From NCBI RefSeq assembly GCF_001553645.1, contig NZ_CP014231.1, forward strand, positions 1,178,001 to 1,242,000: a stretch of DNA of 64,000 nucleotides, read 5' to 3'. Shown here in pieces: positions 1 through 8,762 of this stretch. A model generated the notes under the pieces. The model saw nothing but the letters and a program-made list of their open reading frames with translations, searched no databases and was not told the DNA's origin. This DNA comes from Leptotrichia sp. oral taxon 847 (lineage in GTDB: Bacteria > Fusobacteriota > Fusobacteriia > Fusobacteriales > Leptotrichiaceae). How positions within the stretch are numbered: position 1 is the first letter of the stretch; the number at the start of each line of letters is the position of its first letter. A program made the translations under genes and the position numbers.

Positions 1-360
1 GATTTTGGAAAAAGTTTTCCACATAGTTTTCCACAATATTAAAACACTATATTTACTGTAATTGCACTGATTTTTCTTTTAAAGAAGTTCACTTTTCCAC
101 ATTAAAACGAATAGCTTATATTACTCACTTTCCACACGTTTTCCACATTTTTTTGCTTTTCCACATTGAGTTGTTGAAAACTATGTTGATAAAATTGTGG
201 AAAAAAGTTTTCCACAAAATCATTAAAAGTTTTCCACATCTTATTCTCTGGCAAATAAGCTATTTATCAGTATTTCCACATTTCCACAGAGTATAATAAT
301 AATATATATAATAATATATAATATATTATATATAATAGGTTGTGGAAAAAAGTGGAAAAA
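1..360. other. oriC: Probable chromosomal replication origin (oriC)
   Basis: Nine exact copies of TTTTCCACA or its complement lie at 15, 27, 93, 139, 157, 196 (minus), 208, 230 and 341 (minus). Near variants lie at 128, 272, 280 and 351. They differ from the usual DnaA box TTATCCACA at the third base only. An almost pure A/T stretch at about 291-338 sits between the boxes and is a good unwinding-element candidate. The rpmH-rnpA-yidD-yidC-khpB-mnmE and gyrBA genes follow, which are classic origin neighbours. No dnaA is in the window; it may lie beyond the left edge. Known: DnaA box clusters beside an AT-rich element define bacterial origins. Inferred: these boxes bind this organism's DnaA. Confidence 0.82.
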
Positions 361-552
361 TAAAAAATTGATAAACTAATTTAATAAGAAAAAACAGAAT
401 GGAAACAGTTATTTTTTTTATTTATTTTTGTAACAAATGTTTAACACTTATACAAACCCTTATTATCCAATTTTCAGAAAAAAATTGACAAGTCTAAAAA
501 AATAGGGTAAAATAAAAAAACATCTAACTAGAAATTACAAAAGGATAAACAT

Positions 553-957
553 ATGGCAGGTAAAAATTTTAATTAATAGAACAATTCTATTAAAAAAGAT
601 TAATCCTAAAAAGATGGATTTAATAACTTTAATTGATGATGCTAAAAATATAGATTTTCTTAATGATGAAAATCCCAAAAAATTAGAATTGGGAGATAAA
701 CTTAATGCAAAATTTGAAAAAGCATCTCAAAACTACAGTAATGTCATCGAACAGTAACTCTTAAAATAAATATCTGCAGAGCAAATGACAAGAAAAATTG
801 ATATGTCAAATGCCTTTGCTGTGGATTACGAAGAATCTTATAGTGATAAAACATGAACTAGAACATTTTTATTAAAGATTAAGCAAAAAAAAGAAAAAAA
901 TTAAAGAAGTTGCAATTAAAGGTGGATATGCTGCACAAGAAGAATAGGAAATAACAA
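553..957 (+). pseudogene. Degenerate gene remnant, unknown family
   Basis: An ATG after AAAGGATAAAC at 541-551 opens a frame that stops after seven codons. Protein-like sequence resumes in other frames. One is a 47-codon run from 614 to 757 rich in Asp, Lys and Leu. A second from about 770 reads ISAEQMTRKIDMSNAFAV before a stop near 855. A third ends VAIKGGYAAQEE just before 950. The pattern is one or more genes broken by several stops and frameshifts. I do not recognise the family. Composition matches the neighbours. Confidence 0.5.
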
Positions 958-1014
958 GAGGTAGACAATCCAGTCTATCTCTTTATTTTTTTATAGGAGG
1001 AAGTTACAGAAATA

Positions 1015-1215
1015 ATGTCTATAAATAAACATCCAGTTTTTAAAAAAGGAAATGTACTGGAAAAGGCAGACTTAGACTTACTTAGAGACGATCCTTTAGA
1101 AATATTGAGTTTACTTTATTCTGATAAAAAAAATGAAATAATAAAGGGTTTTTGATTTGTTATCAAATCAAGAAGAAAAAACAGTTACTGTAACAAAAGG
1201 AGATATAAATGTATA
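1015..1215 (+). pseudogene. Frameshifted small gene, unknown family
   Basis: The frame opening at 1015, behind ATAGGAGG at 993-1000, encodes 46 residues and stops at 1153-1155. Removing one T from the T5 run at 1149-1153 extends it to about 66 residues (continuing DLLSNQEEKTVTVTKGDINV), ending at 1215 and overlapping the start of the next gene. Such an overlap is typical of a once intact operon. The sequence shows a single-base frameshift; decay rather than regulated shifting is inferred. Family unknown. Confidence 0.5.
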
Positions 1216-1409
1216 AAAAAATAGTAATTTCAATTTTAATATTTATCTTTTTGATAATGAGCTGTGGAAATTCGAAATTAAATGATGAAGAGAAAAAAAT
1301 AGTAAATAAAGCAAAAACTGAAGTCAAGGAATTGAAAAAAAATCCTTCAAAAGAGAAAGCGCAAGAACTGTTTAAAAAAGGTGGAATACAAAATGAGAAA
1401 AAAAACTAG
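1209..1409 (+). CDS. Small putative lipoprotein, unknown function
   Basis: A 66-residue protein with a strong lipoprotein signal: two Lys near the start, a hydrophobic stretch, then a lipobox ending Ile-Met-Ser-Cys with Cys19 as the predicted lipidated residue. The mature 48 residues are Lys/Glu-rich and probably helical. AAAAGGAG at 1195-1202 ends seven bases before the ATG. It overlaps the frameshifted gene upstream by seven bases and the small ORF downstream. Known: type II signal peptides direct lipidation and outer-face anchoring. No homologous family is recognised. It could be an entry-exclusion or immunity type of protein, but nothing in the sequence proves that. Confidence 0.6.
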   Translation: MYKKIVISILIFIFLIMSCGNSKLNDEEKKIVNKAKTEVKELKKNPSKEKAQELFKKGGIQNEKKN

Positions 1410-1513
1410 AAAGTATATTGATTCTAATATGTCCGAGATGTCAGTTAAAATATTCAAAAGAACAATTTTTAGAAGAAGTTAATCATGAATTAGGAGGAGC
1501 GTGGGACAAATGA
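1393..1513 (+). pseudogene. Frameshifted Cys-motif mini-gene (CPRC)
   Basis: From the ATG at 1393 the frame runs for 29 codons. Dropping one A from the A8 run at 1398-1405 gives a 39-residue protein with a Cys-Pro-Arg-Cys knuckle and the ending LGGAWDK, whose stop at 1511-1513 overlaps the ATG of the next gene at 1510. The ATGA-type overlap argues that the corrected frame is the real one. The knuckle resembles half of a zinc ribbon. It may be inactivated, or rescued by polymerase slippage on the A8 run. Confidence 0.45.
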
Positions 1514-2028
1514 AACAATGTACAAATAATGAAGAATTATTAGAGAATATCAATGAAGAAATATTAAAACATCAAATGGATTATGAAAAAAATGAAATAG
1601 AAAAAATAAAAAAAGTTTTTGAGGAAATTATAAATGTAAAAACAGAAAATGCAAATTCTATTGGTGATAAATTTATATCTCTTGTAGGAAGTGATCATAT
1701 GGCTGTTTATTATTTAAAAAGTATATGGATTATAGAATTATTAATTAAAATTCTAGAAAATTCAAAAGGGAATAAAACTAGAACTATATTTTGTGTTGCT
1801 GTTTTAGGGGATTTATATTATTTTGGACTTGATGATTTAGATGAGCTAAGCATTGAAGAATACGAAATTGAAGAAAAAAAAATAAAACAAAAACTATCTT
1901 TATATACAGGAAAAATTGGTAAGGAATTAATTAAAAAATGTGAGGATAAAGAAGAGACTTTGGATTTAAAATTAAAAAGAAAAGAGAATCAAAATCAATT
2001 AATAGAAATGGACATTCTCATCAATTAA
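1510..2028 (+). CDS. Hypothetical protein, 172 residues
   Basis: I do not recognise a family. The protein is acidic and Lys/Glu-rich at both ends, with predicted long helices (residues 1-45 and 115-160) around a more hydrophobic middle containing YYLKSIWIIELLIKIL and CVAVLGDLYYFGL. There is no signal peptide. A GTG lies at 1501, only three bases from AGGAGG (1492-1497). The ATG at 1510 is better placed and overlaps the upstream stop, so it is preferred. Context is a decaying accessory cassette next to the origin. Function is left open. Confidence 0.55.
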   Translation: MKQCTNNEELLENINEEILKHQMDYEKNEIEKIKKVFEEIINVKTENANSIGDKFISLVGSDHMAVYYLKSIWIIELLIKILENSKGNKTRTIFCVAVLGDLYYFGLDDLDELSIEEYEIEEKKIKQKLSLYTGKIGKELIKKCEDKEETLDLKLKRKENQNQLIEMDILIN

Positions 2029-2053
2029 AAAATTATAGAAAGTAGAGAAAGTT

Positions 2054-2425
2054 ATGAGTAAAATTATTTTTATTGTTATAGATATTATATGGCAAATATT
2101 TAAAATATATAATAGAAAAGTTTTTTACAATAAATATTTACAACAAAATTATGTAACTTTTGTAGATTATGTATTTTCACTGCTGGCGATTATTATCTTC
2201 GGATTTTTTATTTATTTTTTTTCCCTGTTTAATAATATATTTCAGAACGCGAATTTAATTATATCTTTCAAGTTACTATGTTTATTACTGATTTTCATAT
2301 TTTATTTTGGAAAATTATATGTGTTAATTTCAAGAAATGTAAACATTAAAATAAAAAAAATATTTTTTGGAATTTCTTTGGTATTAGAACTTATGATACC
2401 CTATTTAATAGATATTATATTTTGA
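2054..2425 (+). CDS. Small integral membrane protein, unknown
   Basis: A 123-residue, very hydrophobic protein rich in Ile, Phe and Leu, with three to four predicted membrane spans: about 1-17, 38-62, 70-92 and 100-122. Short basic segments (residues 18-28 and 93-103) fit cytoplasmic loops. It follows the previous gene by 25 bases and has only a weak AGAGAAAG ribosome site, so translation may be coupled. No family motif is visible. Confidence 0.5.
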   Translation: MSKIIFIVIDIIWQIFKIYNRKVFYNKYLQQNYVTFVDYVFSLLAIIIFGFFIYFFSLFNNIFQNANLIISFKLLCLLLIFIFYFGKLYVLISRNVNIKIKKIFFGISLVLELMIPYLIDIIF

Positions 2426-2815
2426 AATTATATATTGTATGTTAGAATGAAAAGTGGAGAATATGATAAACGCAGGAAGAATTATAAGAATAATAAAAAA
2501 ATAGTGTTTATAATAAATCTAGAGATTCCAATTTAAAATCAAAAATAAATTTAATTAAAAAAATTCCTTTGGTAGCCTCTTTAAAAATCATATAGTTAAG
2601 ATTTTAATAAAATTTTCATGCGTTTGTCGTGATTGTAAGGCAGGATAACCGCAAGAAAAAAACTTTAAAAGTCTGAATGACTGATTTTTAAAGAGTTTGA
2701 ACTAATATTAAAAAATTTTTTTATAAAAAGTCAATTCATTTATTTTATCCGATAAATAAAGGGTTTCATAAAAAGAAAAATTTAACACGCGATAGCCCAA
2801 TTGTAAGGATTTTAC
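2426..2815. other. Non-coding gap before rpmH
   Basis: No convincing gene is present. A less AT-rich island at about 2610-2660 (around GCGTTTGTCGTG and AAGGCAGGATAACC) and another at about 2780-2810 stand out. Both contain ATTGTAAGG, so they may be fragments of one degraded element. No tRNA or known RNA was recognised. Confidence 0.4.
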
Positions 2816-2844
2816 TTGACTTTTATTTAAATTTTGTATATAAT
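2816..2844 (+). promoter_or_regulatory. Promoter of rpmH operon
   Basis: TTGACT at 2816-2821 and TATAAT at 2839-2844 are separated by 17 bases, a near-perfect sigma-70-type promoter. The rpmH start is 48 bases past the -10 box. Confidence 0.85.
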
Positions 2845-2891
2845 ATTTGTAAAATATTTAAAAGATTGTTGAAAAAAAGAAAGGAAAAAAA

Positions 2892-3029
2892 ATGACAAAA
2901 AGAACATACCAACCAAATAAAAGAAAAAGAAAAAAAGACCATGGTTTTAGAAAAAGAATGCAAAATAAAAGTGGAAGAAATGTACTAAAAAGACGAAGAG
3001 CAAAAGGAAGAAATAAATTATCTGCATAA
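2892..3029 (+). CDS. rpmH: 50S ribosomal protein L34
   Basis: A 45-residue, strongly basic protein starting [15 protein letters not shown], followed by HGFRKRM and ending [12 protein letters not shown]. This is the signature of L34, at the normal length of 44-46 residues. It sits in the large ribosomal subunit near 23S rRNA. The ATG has AAAGGA eight bases upstream. It is followed by a strong hairpin-plus-T-run and then rnpA, the usual order. The short length explains why it is easily missed. Identification is secure. Confidence 0.97.
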   Translation: MTKRTYQPNKRKRKKDHGFRKRMQNKSGRNVLKRRRAKGRNKLSA

Positions 3030-3056
3030 TTTATGACTTTGACAAAATTAAATTGT

Positions 3057-3080
3057 AGGGGAATAATTCCCCTGTTTTTT
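3057..3080 (+). terminator. Intrinsic terminator/attenuator between rpmH and rnpA
   Basis: AGGGGAA, a three-base loop, TTCCCCT, one G, then six T. The 7-bp perfect stem should reduce read-through, so rpmH is expressed well above rnpA, as in many bacteria. Confidence 0.85.
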
Positions 3081-3120
3081 AACTAAAAAATGAATGAATT
3101 AAAAATAAAGAAGAAGAAGT

Positions 3121-3447
3121 ATGTCTATTAATAAAATAAAAAAAACAAAAGATTTTTCGCTAATATACAATAACTCAAAAAAAGTGCATACCAGGTATGC
3201 CATTATTTTTATAAAAGAAAATTTAAAAAAAGAACAGAGATTTGGATTTGTAGCAAGCAAAAAAACAGGAAACTCTGTTTACAGAAACAGGATAAAAAGA
3301 CTATTTAAGGAATTTGTAAATCTGAACAAGAAAAAATTTAAAGAAAATACGGACTACATTTTTGTGGGGAAGTCAATTTTAAAAGAATGTATAAGAGATA
3401 TTAAATATAAAGATATAGAAAAAGACTTAAGTAAGGTGATAAAATGA
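3121..3447 (+). CDS. rnpA: Ribonuclease P protein component
   Basis: A 108-residue basic protein. The RNR-type signature is clear: [19 protein letters not shown] at about residues 46-64, which binds P RNA and the 5' leader of pre-tRNA. The N-terminal [10 protein letters not shown] segment matches the family start. With P RNA (not in this window) it matures tRNA 5' ends. The ribosome site is weak (AAGAAGAAG). The gene overlaps yidD by four bases, giving translational coupling. Position after rpmH is canonical. Length is normal for the family. Confidence 0.95.
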   Translation: MSINKIKKTKDFSLIYNNSKKVHTRYAIIFIKENLKKEQRFGFVASKKTGNSVYRNRIKRLFKEFVNLNKKKFKENTDYIFVGKSILKECIRDIKYKDIEKDLSKVIK

Positions 3448-3656
3448 TAAAAAGAATATTGCTACTTTTAATAAAAACTTATCAGAAGTTCATTTCTCCT
3501 ATGTTTGGAAGAAGATGCAGATTTTATCCCACTTGTTCGGAATACTCAAAACAGGCAATCGCAAAATATGGAGCAGTAAAAGGAACTTATTTAAGCATAA
3601 AAAGAATATTAAAATGCCACCCTTTTCACAAAGGTGGTTACGACCCGTTAAAATAA
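3444..3656 (+). CDS. yidD: Membrane protein insertion efficiency factor YidD
   Basis: A 70-residue protein with the family signature: [23 protein letters not shown] at the front (split Cys pattern [10 protein letters not shown]) and [11 protein letters not shown] at the end. YidD is a small amphipathic protein that assists YidC-dependent insertion of inner-membrane proteins. It overlaps rnpA by four bases (ATGA) and lies just before yidC, the usual order. Length is typical. No anomalies. Confidence 0.95.
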   Translation: MIKRILLLLIKTYQKFISPMFGRRCRFYPTCSEYSKQAIAKYGAVKGTYLSIKRILKCHPFHKGGYDPLK

Positions 3657-3699
3657 ATAAAAAAATTTGTGAAAAAAAATAAAATATGGAGGAAAATTT

Positions 3700-4377
3700 A
3701 TGTTCAAAATACCAGCATTGGTAAATTTTGTTGTATTTGTACTAAATGCTATTTATAAAATTGTGGGAAACTATGGAATAGCAATAATTATTGTAACAAT
3801 ACTAATGAGAATAATTGTATTCCCACTGACATTAAAACAGGAAAAATCAATGAAAAAAATGCGTGAAATACAACCTGAAATGGATAAGTTAAAAGAAAAA
3901 TATAAAGATAATCCACAGGAATTCCAAAAAAAGACAGCGGAACTATACCGTGAAGCGGGAGTAAACCCATTAGGAGGGTGTCTTCCATTATTAATCCAAT
4001 TACCGATATTTGTAGCACTATACTATGCGTTTATAGGAGATGCGATACCTAGTAATGCAAAATTTTTGTGGTTTACATTAAAACAGCCAGATAGATTATT
4101 TATGATAGGAACATTTGCCTTTAATTTATTGCCAATATTAAATGTGGTTATCACATTTATTCAGCAAAAAATAATGGCAGCACCAGGACAAGACAATCAG
4201 CAAATGCAAACAATGTTGTATATGATGCCAATTATGATGTTATTTATATTTTATAGAATGCCATCAGGGGTAACTTTATATTATTTGGTTTCAGGAGCAT
4301 TGGCACTACTGCAACAGTATATTATTTTAAAAGGGAGAAGTGATGATGGAGAAAATAGTACTAAAGTCACAAAATGA
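3700..4377 (+). CDS. yidC: Membrane protein insertase YidC (short form)
   Basis: A 225-residue YidC/Oxa1/Alb3 insertase. Hydrophobic spans lie at about 5-40, 98-113, 137-157 and 170-210. The functionally important groove Arg is R37 in LMRIIVFPLTLKQ, followed by the charged cytoplasmic hairpin KMREIQPEMDKLKEKY. GGCLPLLIQLPIFVALYYA is the classic second-span motif. The large periplasmic P1 domain and first span of typical Gram-negative YidC are absent, and there is no lipobox as in Gram-positive SpoIIIJ. AGGAGG-like TATGGAGG precedes the ATG. The 3' end overlaps khpB by 35 bases. The short form in a diderm is noteworthy. Confidence 0.95.
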   Translation: MFKIPALVNFVVFVLNAIYKIVGNYGIAIIIVTILMRIIVFPLTLKQEKSMKKMREIQPEMDKLKEKYKDNPQEFQKKTAELYREAGVNPLGGCLPLLIQLPIFVALYYAFIGDAIPSNAKFLWFTLKQPDRLFMIGTFAFNLLPILNVVITFIQQKIMAAPGQDNQQMQTMLYMMPIMMLFIFYRMPSGVTLYYLVSGALALLQQYIILKGRSDDGENSTKVTK

Positions 4378-5128
4378 AGAAGAGCTTAAGGAGATGATAG
4401 AACGTTCCCTAACTTTGGGACCTGATGAAACTTATCGTGTGAAAATATTAAAATATCCGAAAAAAATATTATTTATTAACATTAAAGGGGAATATGAAGT
4501 TGAGATTATAAAAAAATCAGAATTGGAAAATTTAGAAAAAAATTTTTCCGGGAAAGAAAAAATTAAAACAAAAGAAATTGTGGAAAACTATTCCAAAGAC
4601 TCAAAAGAGAAAAAAATAATTTCAAAACCTAATTCAATTAAAAAAAATGAATCAACAAGAATTACAGCAGATGCAAATGTTGATAAAATCAGAGGATTTT
4701 TTAAAGAATTTATAGTTAATGCAAAACTGGATATAAAAATTGTCGCAATAAAACGGGAAAGCAGTGACAAATATTTAGTTTTATTGGATGGAAGAGACAT
4801 GAGATACATCATTGGAGAAAAGGGAAACACTCTAAATAATTTTGAATATTTGCTAAGTGTGGTAAAAAGATTTAGAAATATAAGAATTTTAGTGGATTCA
4901 AATAATTATAAGGAAAAGCGGGAAATTTCGCTTAGAGAACTTGCAAGAAAAAAAGGAAGAATAGTACTTTCGACAGGACACACGATAAAATTAAATGCGA
5001 TGTCGGCAAGGGAGCGAAAAATAATTCACGAAGAAATTTCTTTTATGCAAGGACTCAAAACGGAAAGTTTTGGAGAAGAGCCAAAAAGATATTTAGTTAT
5101 AAAAAAATTGGACAATGAAAATGTCTAG
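4343..5128 (+). CDS. khpB: RNA-binding protein KhpB/Jag (Jag_N-KH-R3H)
   Basis: About 261 residues. The N-terminal Jag_N-like part (about 1-50) is followed by a charged linker, a KH domain around RDMRYIIGEKGNTLNNFEYL (about 150-175) with the GxxG loop as GEKG, and a C-terminal R3H domain (RELARKK through SARERKIIHEEI and the ending EEPKRYLVIKK). KhpB/Jag binds RNA with KhpA and affects envelope growth in Gram-positives. An in-frame GTG at 4340 and ATGs at 4343 and 4346 are all possible; GGGAG at 4333-4337 favours an ATG. It overlaps yidC, as is common. Confidence 0.93.
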   Translation: MMEKIVLKSQNEEELKEMIERSLTLGPDETYRVKILKYPKKILFINIKGEYEVEIIKKSELENLEKNFSGKEKIKTKEIVENYSKDSKEKKIISKPNSIKKNESTRITADANVDKIRGFFKEFIVNAKLDIKIVAIKRESSDKYLVLLDGRDMRYIIGEKGNTLNNFEYLLSVVKRFRNIRILVDSNNYKEKREISLRELARKKGRIVLSTGHTIKLNAMSARERKIIHEEISFMQGLKTESFGEEPKRYLVIKKLDNENV

Positions 5129-5172
5129 TAAAAAAATGCTAAAAAGAAAATGATTTAAAAAGAGGTAAAAAA

Positions 5173-6543
5173 ATGTTATGGGATGACACAATAGCTGCAA
5201 TTTCAACACCAAAAGGTGAAGGAGGAATTGCAATAATAAGAATATCTGGCGATAAATCATTTGAAATTTTGAAAAAAATATTTAAAAAACAAAACCCAAA
5301 CAGCGATTTGGGTTTTTCTAAATTAAATTATGGATTTATCAAAGATGGAGCAAAAGCGATAGATGAGGTGATGGCAGTAAGGTTAAAAGCGCCAAAGACG
5401 TACACTTGTGAAGATATCGTGGAAATAAATTGTCACGGAGGAGCGGTCGTTTCACAAAAAATATTGGAGCTAGTTTTGAGAAATGGAGCAAGACACGCAG
5501 AAAAAGGGGAGTTTACAAAAAGAGCCTTTATGAATGGGAGAATAGATTTATCTCAAGCTGAGGCAGTGATGGACATTATTCATGGAAAAACCGAAAAAAG
5601 CGTTTCTTTGTCGTTGGATCAGTTAAGAGGAGACTTAAGAGACAAGGTAAATAGCTTTAAAAAGGCGCTTTTGGACATTACAGCGCATGTGAATGTGGTG
5701 CTTGACTATCCTGAAGAAGGGATTGACGATCCTCTTCCAAAAGATTTGAGAGATAATCTTGAAAATGTGTATGAAGAAGCGAATAGACTTATTGAGTCGT
5801 ATGACAAAGGGAAAAAAATAAAAGAGGGGATAAAGACTGTCATTGTTGGAAAACCGAATGTGGGAAAATCGACTTTACTAAATTCGCTTTTGAGAGAAGA
5901 AAGAGCGATTGTTACACACGTGGCAGGGACGACAAGAGACGCCATAGAAGAAGTCATTAATATAAAAGGAATTCCTTTGGTGCTTGTAGATACAGCGGGA
6001 ATTCGACAGACTGACGACATCGTGGAAAATATAGGCGTTACGAAGTCCAAAAAATTTATAGAAAAAGCGGATTTGGTACTACTTGTACTGGATGCGTCCA
6101 AAGAATTGGAGAAAGAAGACAGGGAAGTAATAAAGCAAATTAGGGAAAATGGCAAAAAGACAATAGTTTTATTAAATAAAATTGATTTAGCCAAAAAAAT
6201 TGACATAAAAGAATTTGATTTGGAAAACGTTGTGGAAATTTCGGCAAAGGACAATATAGGAATTGAAGAAATGGAAGAAAAAATTTATTCGTACATTGTA
6301 GATGAAAAAGTTGAAGATTCTTCAGAAAAGCTTATAATTACGAACGTAAGACACAAAACAGCGCTTGAGAAAACAAAAGATGCAATAAATAATATTTTTG
6401 AGACAATAGATGCAGGACTTCCTATGGATCTAATTTCAGTTGACTTAAAAGAAGCTCTTGATAGTCTTTCAGAAATTACAGGAGAAATTTCGTCTGAAGA
6501 TATTTTAGACCACGTGTTTGGAAATTTTTGTGTGGGGAAATAA
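5173..6543 (+). CDS. mnmE: tRNA modification GTPase MnmE
   Basis: 456 residues, normal length. The N-terminal formyl-THF-binding domain starts [22 protein letters not shown]. The G domain has G1 GKPNVGKST at 226-234, a TTRD switch at 253-256, DTAG at 273-276 and NKID near 336. The C-terminal CxGK motif is present as CVGK at 453-456. With MnmG, MnmE adds the carboxymethylaminomethyl or related group to wobble uridine of several tRNAs. mnmG does not follow here; gyrB does. The gene is probably cotranscribed with the rnpA-khpB block (44-base gap). Confidence 0.97.
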   Translation: MLWDDTIAAISTPKGEGGIAIIRISGDKSFEILKKIFKKQNPNSDLGFSKLNYGFIKDGAKAIDEVMAVRLKAPKTYTCEDIVEINCHGGAVVSQKILELVLRNGARHAEKGEFTKRAFMNGRIDLSQAEAVMDIIHGKTEKSVSLSLDQLRGDLRDKVNSFKKALLDITAHVNVVLDYPEEGIDDPLPKDLRDNLENVYEEANRLIESYDKGKKIKEGIKTVIVGKPNVGKSTLLNSLLREERAIVTHVAGTTRDAIEEVINIKGIPLVLVDTAGIRQTDDIVENIGVTKSKKFIEKADLVLLVLDASKELEKEDREVIKQIRENGKKTIVLLNKIDLAKKIDIKEFDLENVVEISAKDNIGIEEMEEKIYSYIVDEKVEDSSEKLIITNVRHKTALEKTKDAINNIFETIDAGLPMDLISVDLKEALDSLSEITGEISSEDILDHVFGNFCVGK

Positions 6544-6734
6544 ATGAGAAAATAAGTGGTTTTGGAAGTAAAAAAGAAACTAAGGAAATTAAAAAAAAAT
6601 GTAGTATAATATATTATAGTTTATTTTGATTTTTTGATAAAAAAATTTATTCTAAGAAAACTTAAGTAATATTGAGTATTTTGTATAAAAAAAGTTAAAA
6701 GCATATAAGAAAATAAAGAGAGGAATTATAAAAA

Positions 6735-8717
6735 ATGGCTAATAATTATGGAGCTGAAAGTATCACGGTATTGGAAGGACTGGAAGCTGTAAGGAAAAGA
6801 CCTGGAATGTACATAGGTTCAACGTCATCGAAGGGGCTGCATCACCTGGTGTGGGAAATTGTGGATAACAGCGTGGATGAGGCGCTTGCAGGAATTTGTG
6901 ATAAAATTACTGTAAAAATACTGGAAGGAAATATTATTGAAGTGACGGATAATGGACGTGGAATCCCCGTTGCAATGCATAAGACAGGAAAATCTACGTT
7001 AGAAGTAGTCATGACTGTGCTTCACGCTGGAGGAAAATTTGACAATGACAACTACAAAGTGTCAGGAGGACTGCATGGAGTGGGAATTTCAGTTGTCAAT
7101 GCCTTATCTGAATGGGTGGAAGCGACTGTAACAAGAGATGGGCAAATTGTAAGACAAAGATTTGAAAGAGGAGTGCCGGTTTCAGCTCCGGAAAAAATTG
7201 GAGATGCACCGCTTGATGCGCATGGAACAGTCATCAGATTTAAAGCAGATGATGAAATTTTTGAGACAACGGCTTATGATTATTCTGTTTTGGAGTCGAG
7301 ATTAAAAGAGCTGTCATACTTAAATAAAGGGCTTAAAATAAAATTGATTGACGAAAGAAAGAAAGATGAAATAAAAGAGGAAGAATTTCATTTTGAGGGC
7401 GGAATAAAAGATTTCTTGAATGAAATAACGGATGATGAAAAAATTGTAAATGACGTCATTTATATGGCGGATTCGTTTGAAACTCAGCCTGCCAAAGAAG
7501 TGGAAGCCGTGGATGAAAATGGAAACGTTTATTTAAAAAAAGTTGGAGCAAAAGTAGTCGAAGTGGAAATTGCGATGAATTACACAACCGCTCAAAGAGA
7601 AATTGTCTATTCATTTGTAAATAATATAAATACTCACGAAGGTGGGACTCATGTCAGCGGATTTAGAACGGCGCTTACTAGAACGATTAACGATATAGCA
7701 AAACAGATGAATTTGATAAAGGAAAAAAGCGGCACATTTCAAGGAACAGATGTGAGAGAAGGGCTTGTCTGCATAATAAGCGTAAAAATTCCCGAACCGC
7801 AATTTGAGGGGCAGACAAAAACTAAGCTTGGAAACAGTGAAGTTACAGGAATTGTTTCAAATATTGTCGGAAGCAATTTAAAATTCTATTTGGAAGATCA
7901 TCCAAAAGCGGCTGAAAAAATAATAGAAAAGATGACAATGTCGAAAAAGGCAAGAGAAGCGGCTAAAAAGGCAAGGGAACTTGTACTAAGAAAAAGTAAT
8001 CTGGAAGTGGGATCGCTTCCTGGAAAACTAGCTGACTGCTCTTCAAAGGATCCTGCTGAATCAGAAATATTCATAGTCGAAGGAAACTCGGCGGGAGGTT
8101 CTGCAAAACAGGGAAGAGATAGAAGATTTCAGGCAATCTTGCCGCTTCGTGGAAAAATATTAAACGTGGAAAAGGCAAGTGTGCATCGTACGCTTGAAAA
8201 TGCAGAAATACGGGATATGATAACTGCATTTGGAGCTGGATTTGGCGATGATATGAACCTTGAAAAATTGAGATACCACAAAATCGTAATAATGACGGAT
8301 GCCGATGTCGATGGGGCTCACATAAGAACATTGATGTTGACATTCTTTTACAGACATTTAAGAGAATTGATAAACGAAGGGTATATTTATATAGCGCAGC
8401 CCCCTTTATACAAAATTCAGGCTGGAAAAGCAATCAGATACGCCTATTCAGACGATCAGCTAAAACAAGTGACAAAAGTCTTGGAAAATGACGGAAGAAA
8501 ATACACAATCCAGCGTTATAAAGGGCTAGGAGAAATGAATCCTGAACAATTGTGGGAAACTACACTAGATCCAGAAGTAAGAACACTTTTGAAAGTTTCA
8601 ATGGAAGATGCGTCTTATGCTGATAAAATGTTTAATATTTTAATGGGTGATAAAGTTGAGCCCAGACGTAAATTTATTGAAGAAAATGCAAGTTATGTCA
8701 AGAATTTGGATATTTAA
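6735..8717 (+). CDS. gyrB: DNA gyrase subunit B
   Basis: 660 residues. GHKL ATPase motifs are clear: [18 protein letters not shown] (73-80) and [15 protein letters not shown] (111-125). The transducer domain follows, then the TOPRIM domain ([17 protein letters not shown] about 446-461 and [14 protein letters not shown]) and the C-terminal [15 protein letters not shown]. GyrB powers negative supercoiling in an A2B2 complex with GyrA, encoded 45 bases downstream. Anomaly: residue 451 (codon 8085-8087) is Asn where most GyrB proteins have Asp (E. coli Asp426, a quinolone-resistance site). Residue 472 is Arg (E. coli Lys447), which is common elsewhere. Catalytic acidic residues appear intact. Confidence 0.97.
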   Translation: MANNYGAESITVLEGLEAVRKRPGMYIGSTSSKGLHHLVWEIVDNSVDEALAGICDKITVKILEGNIIEVTDNGRGIPVAMHKTGKSTLEVVMTVLHAGGKFDNDNYKVSGGLHGVGISVVNALSEWVEATVTRDGQIVRQRFERGVPVSAPEKIGDAPLDAHGTVIRFKADDEIFETTAYDYSVLESRLKELSYLNKGLKIKLIDERKKDEIKEEEFHFEGGIKDFLNEITDDEKIVNDVIYMADSFETQPAKEVEAVDENGNVYLKKVGAKVVEVEIAMNYTTAQREIVYSFVNNINTHEGGTHVSGFRTALTRTINDIAKQMNLIKEKSGTFQGTDVREGLVCIISVKIPEPQFEGQTKTKLGNSEVTGIVSNIVGSNLKFYLEDHPKAAEKIIEKMTMSKKAREAAKKARELVLRKSNLEVGSLPGKLADCSSKDPAESEIFIVEGNSAGGSAKQGRDRRFQAILPLRGKILNVEKASVHRTLENAEIRDMITAFGAGFGDDMNLEKLRYHKIVIMTDADVDGAHIRTLMLTFFYRHLRELINEGYIYIAQPPLYKIQAGKAIRYAYSDDQLKQVTKVLENDGRKYTIQRYKGLGEMNPEQLWETTLDPEVRTLLKVSMEDASYADKMFNILMGDKVEPRRKFIEENASYVKNLDI

Positions 8718-8762
8718 AACTGCAAGAAAATTTTGAATTTGAAAAAGAAATGAGGTAAATAA

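Noticed and set aside
1393-1513. A8 tract as a -1 programmed frameshift site
   Set aside because: The correct frame needs one base fewer (+1 direction), so it is not a -1 slippery event.
2426-2815. Structured RNA gene (SRP, tmRNA, RNase P RNA) before rpmH
   Set aside because: None of the conserved core sequences of these RNAs was recognised.
6544-6734. Promoter for gyrB at TATAAT 6605-6610
   Set aside because: A -10 box is present but no acceptable -35 box or extended -10 is seen, so it was not listed as a feature.
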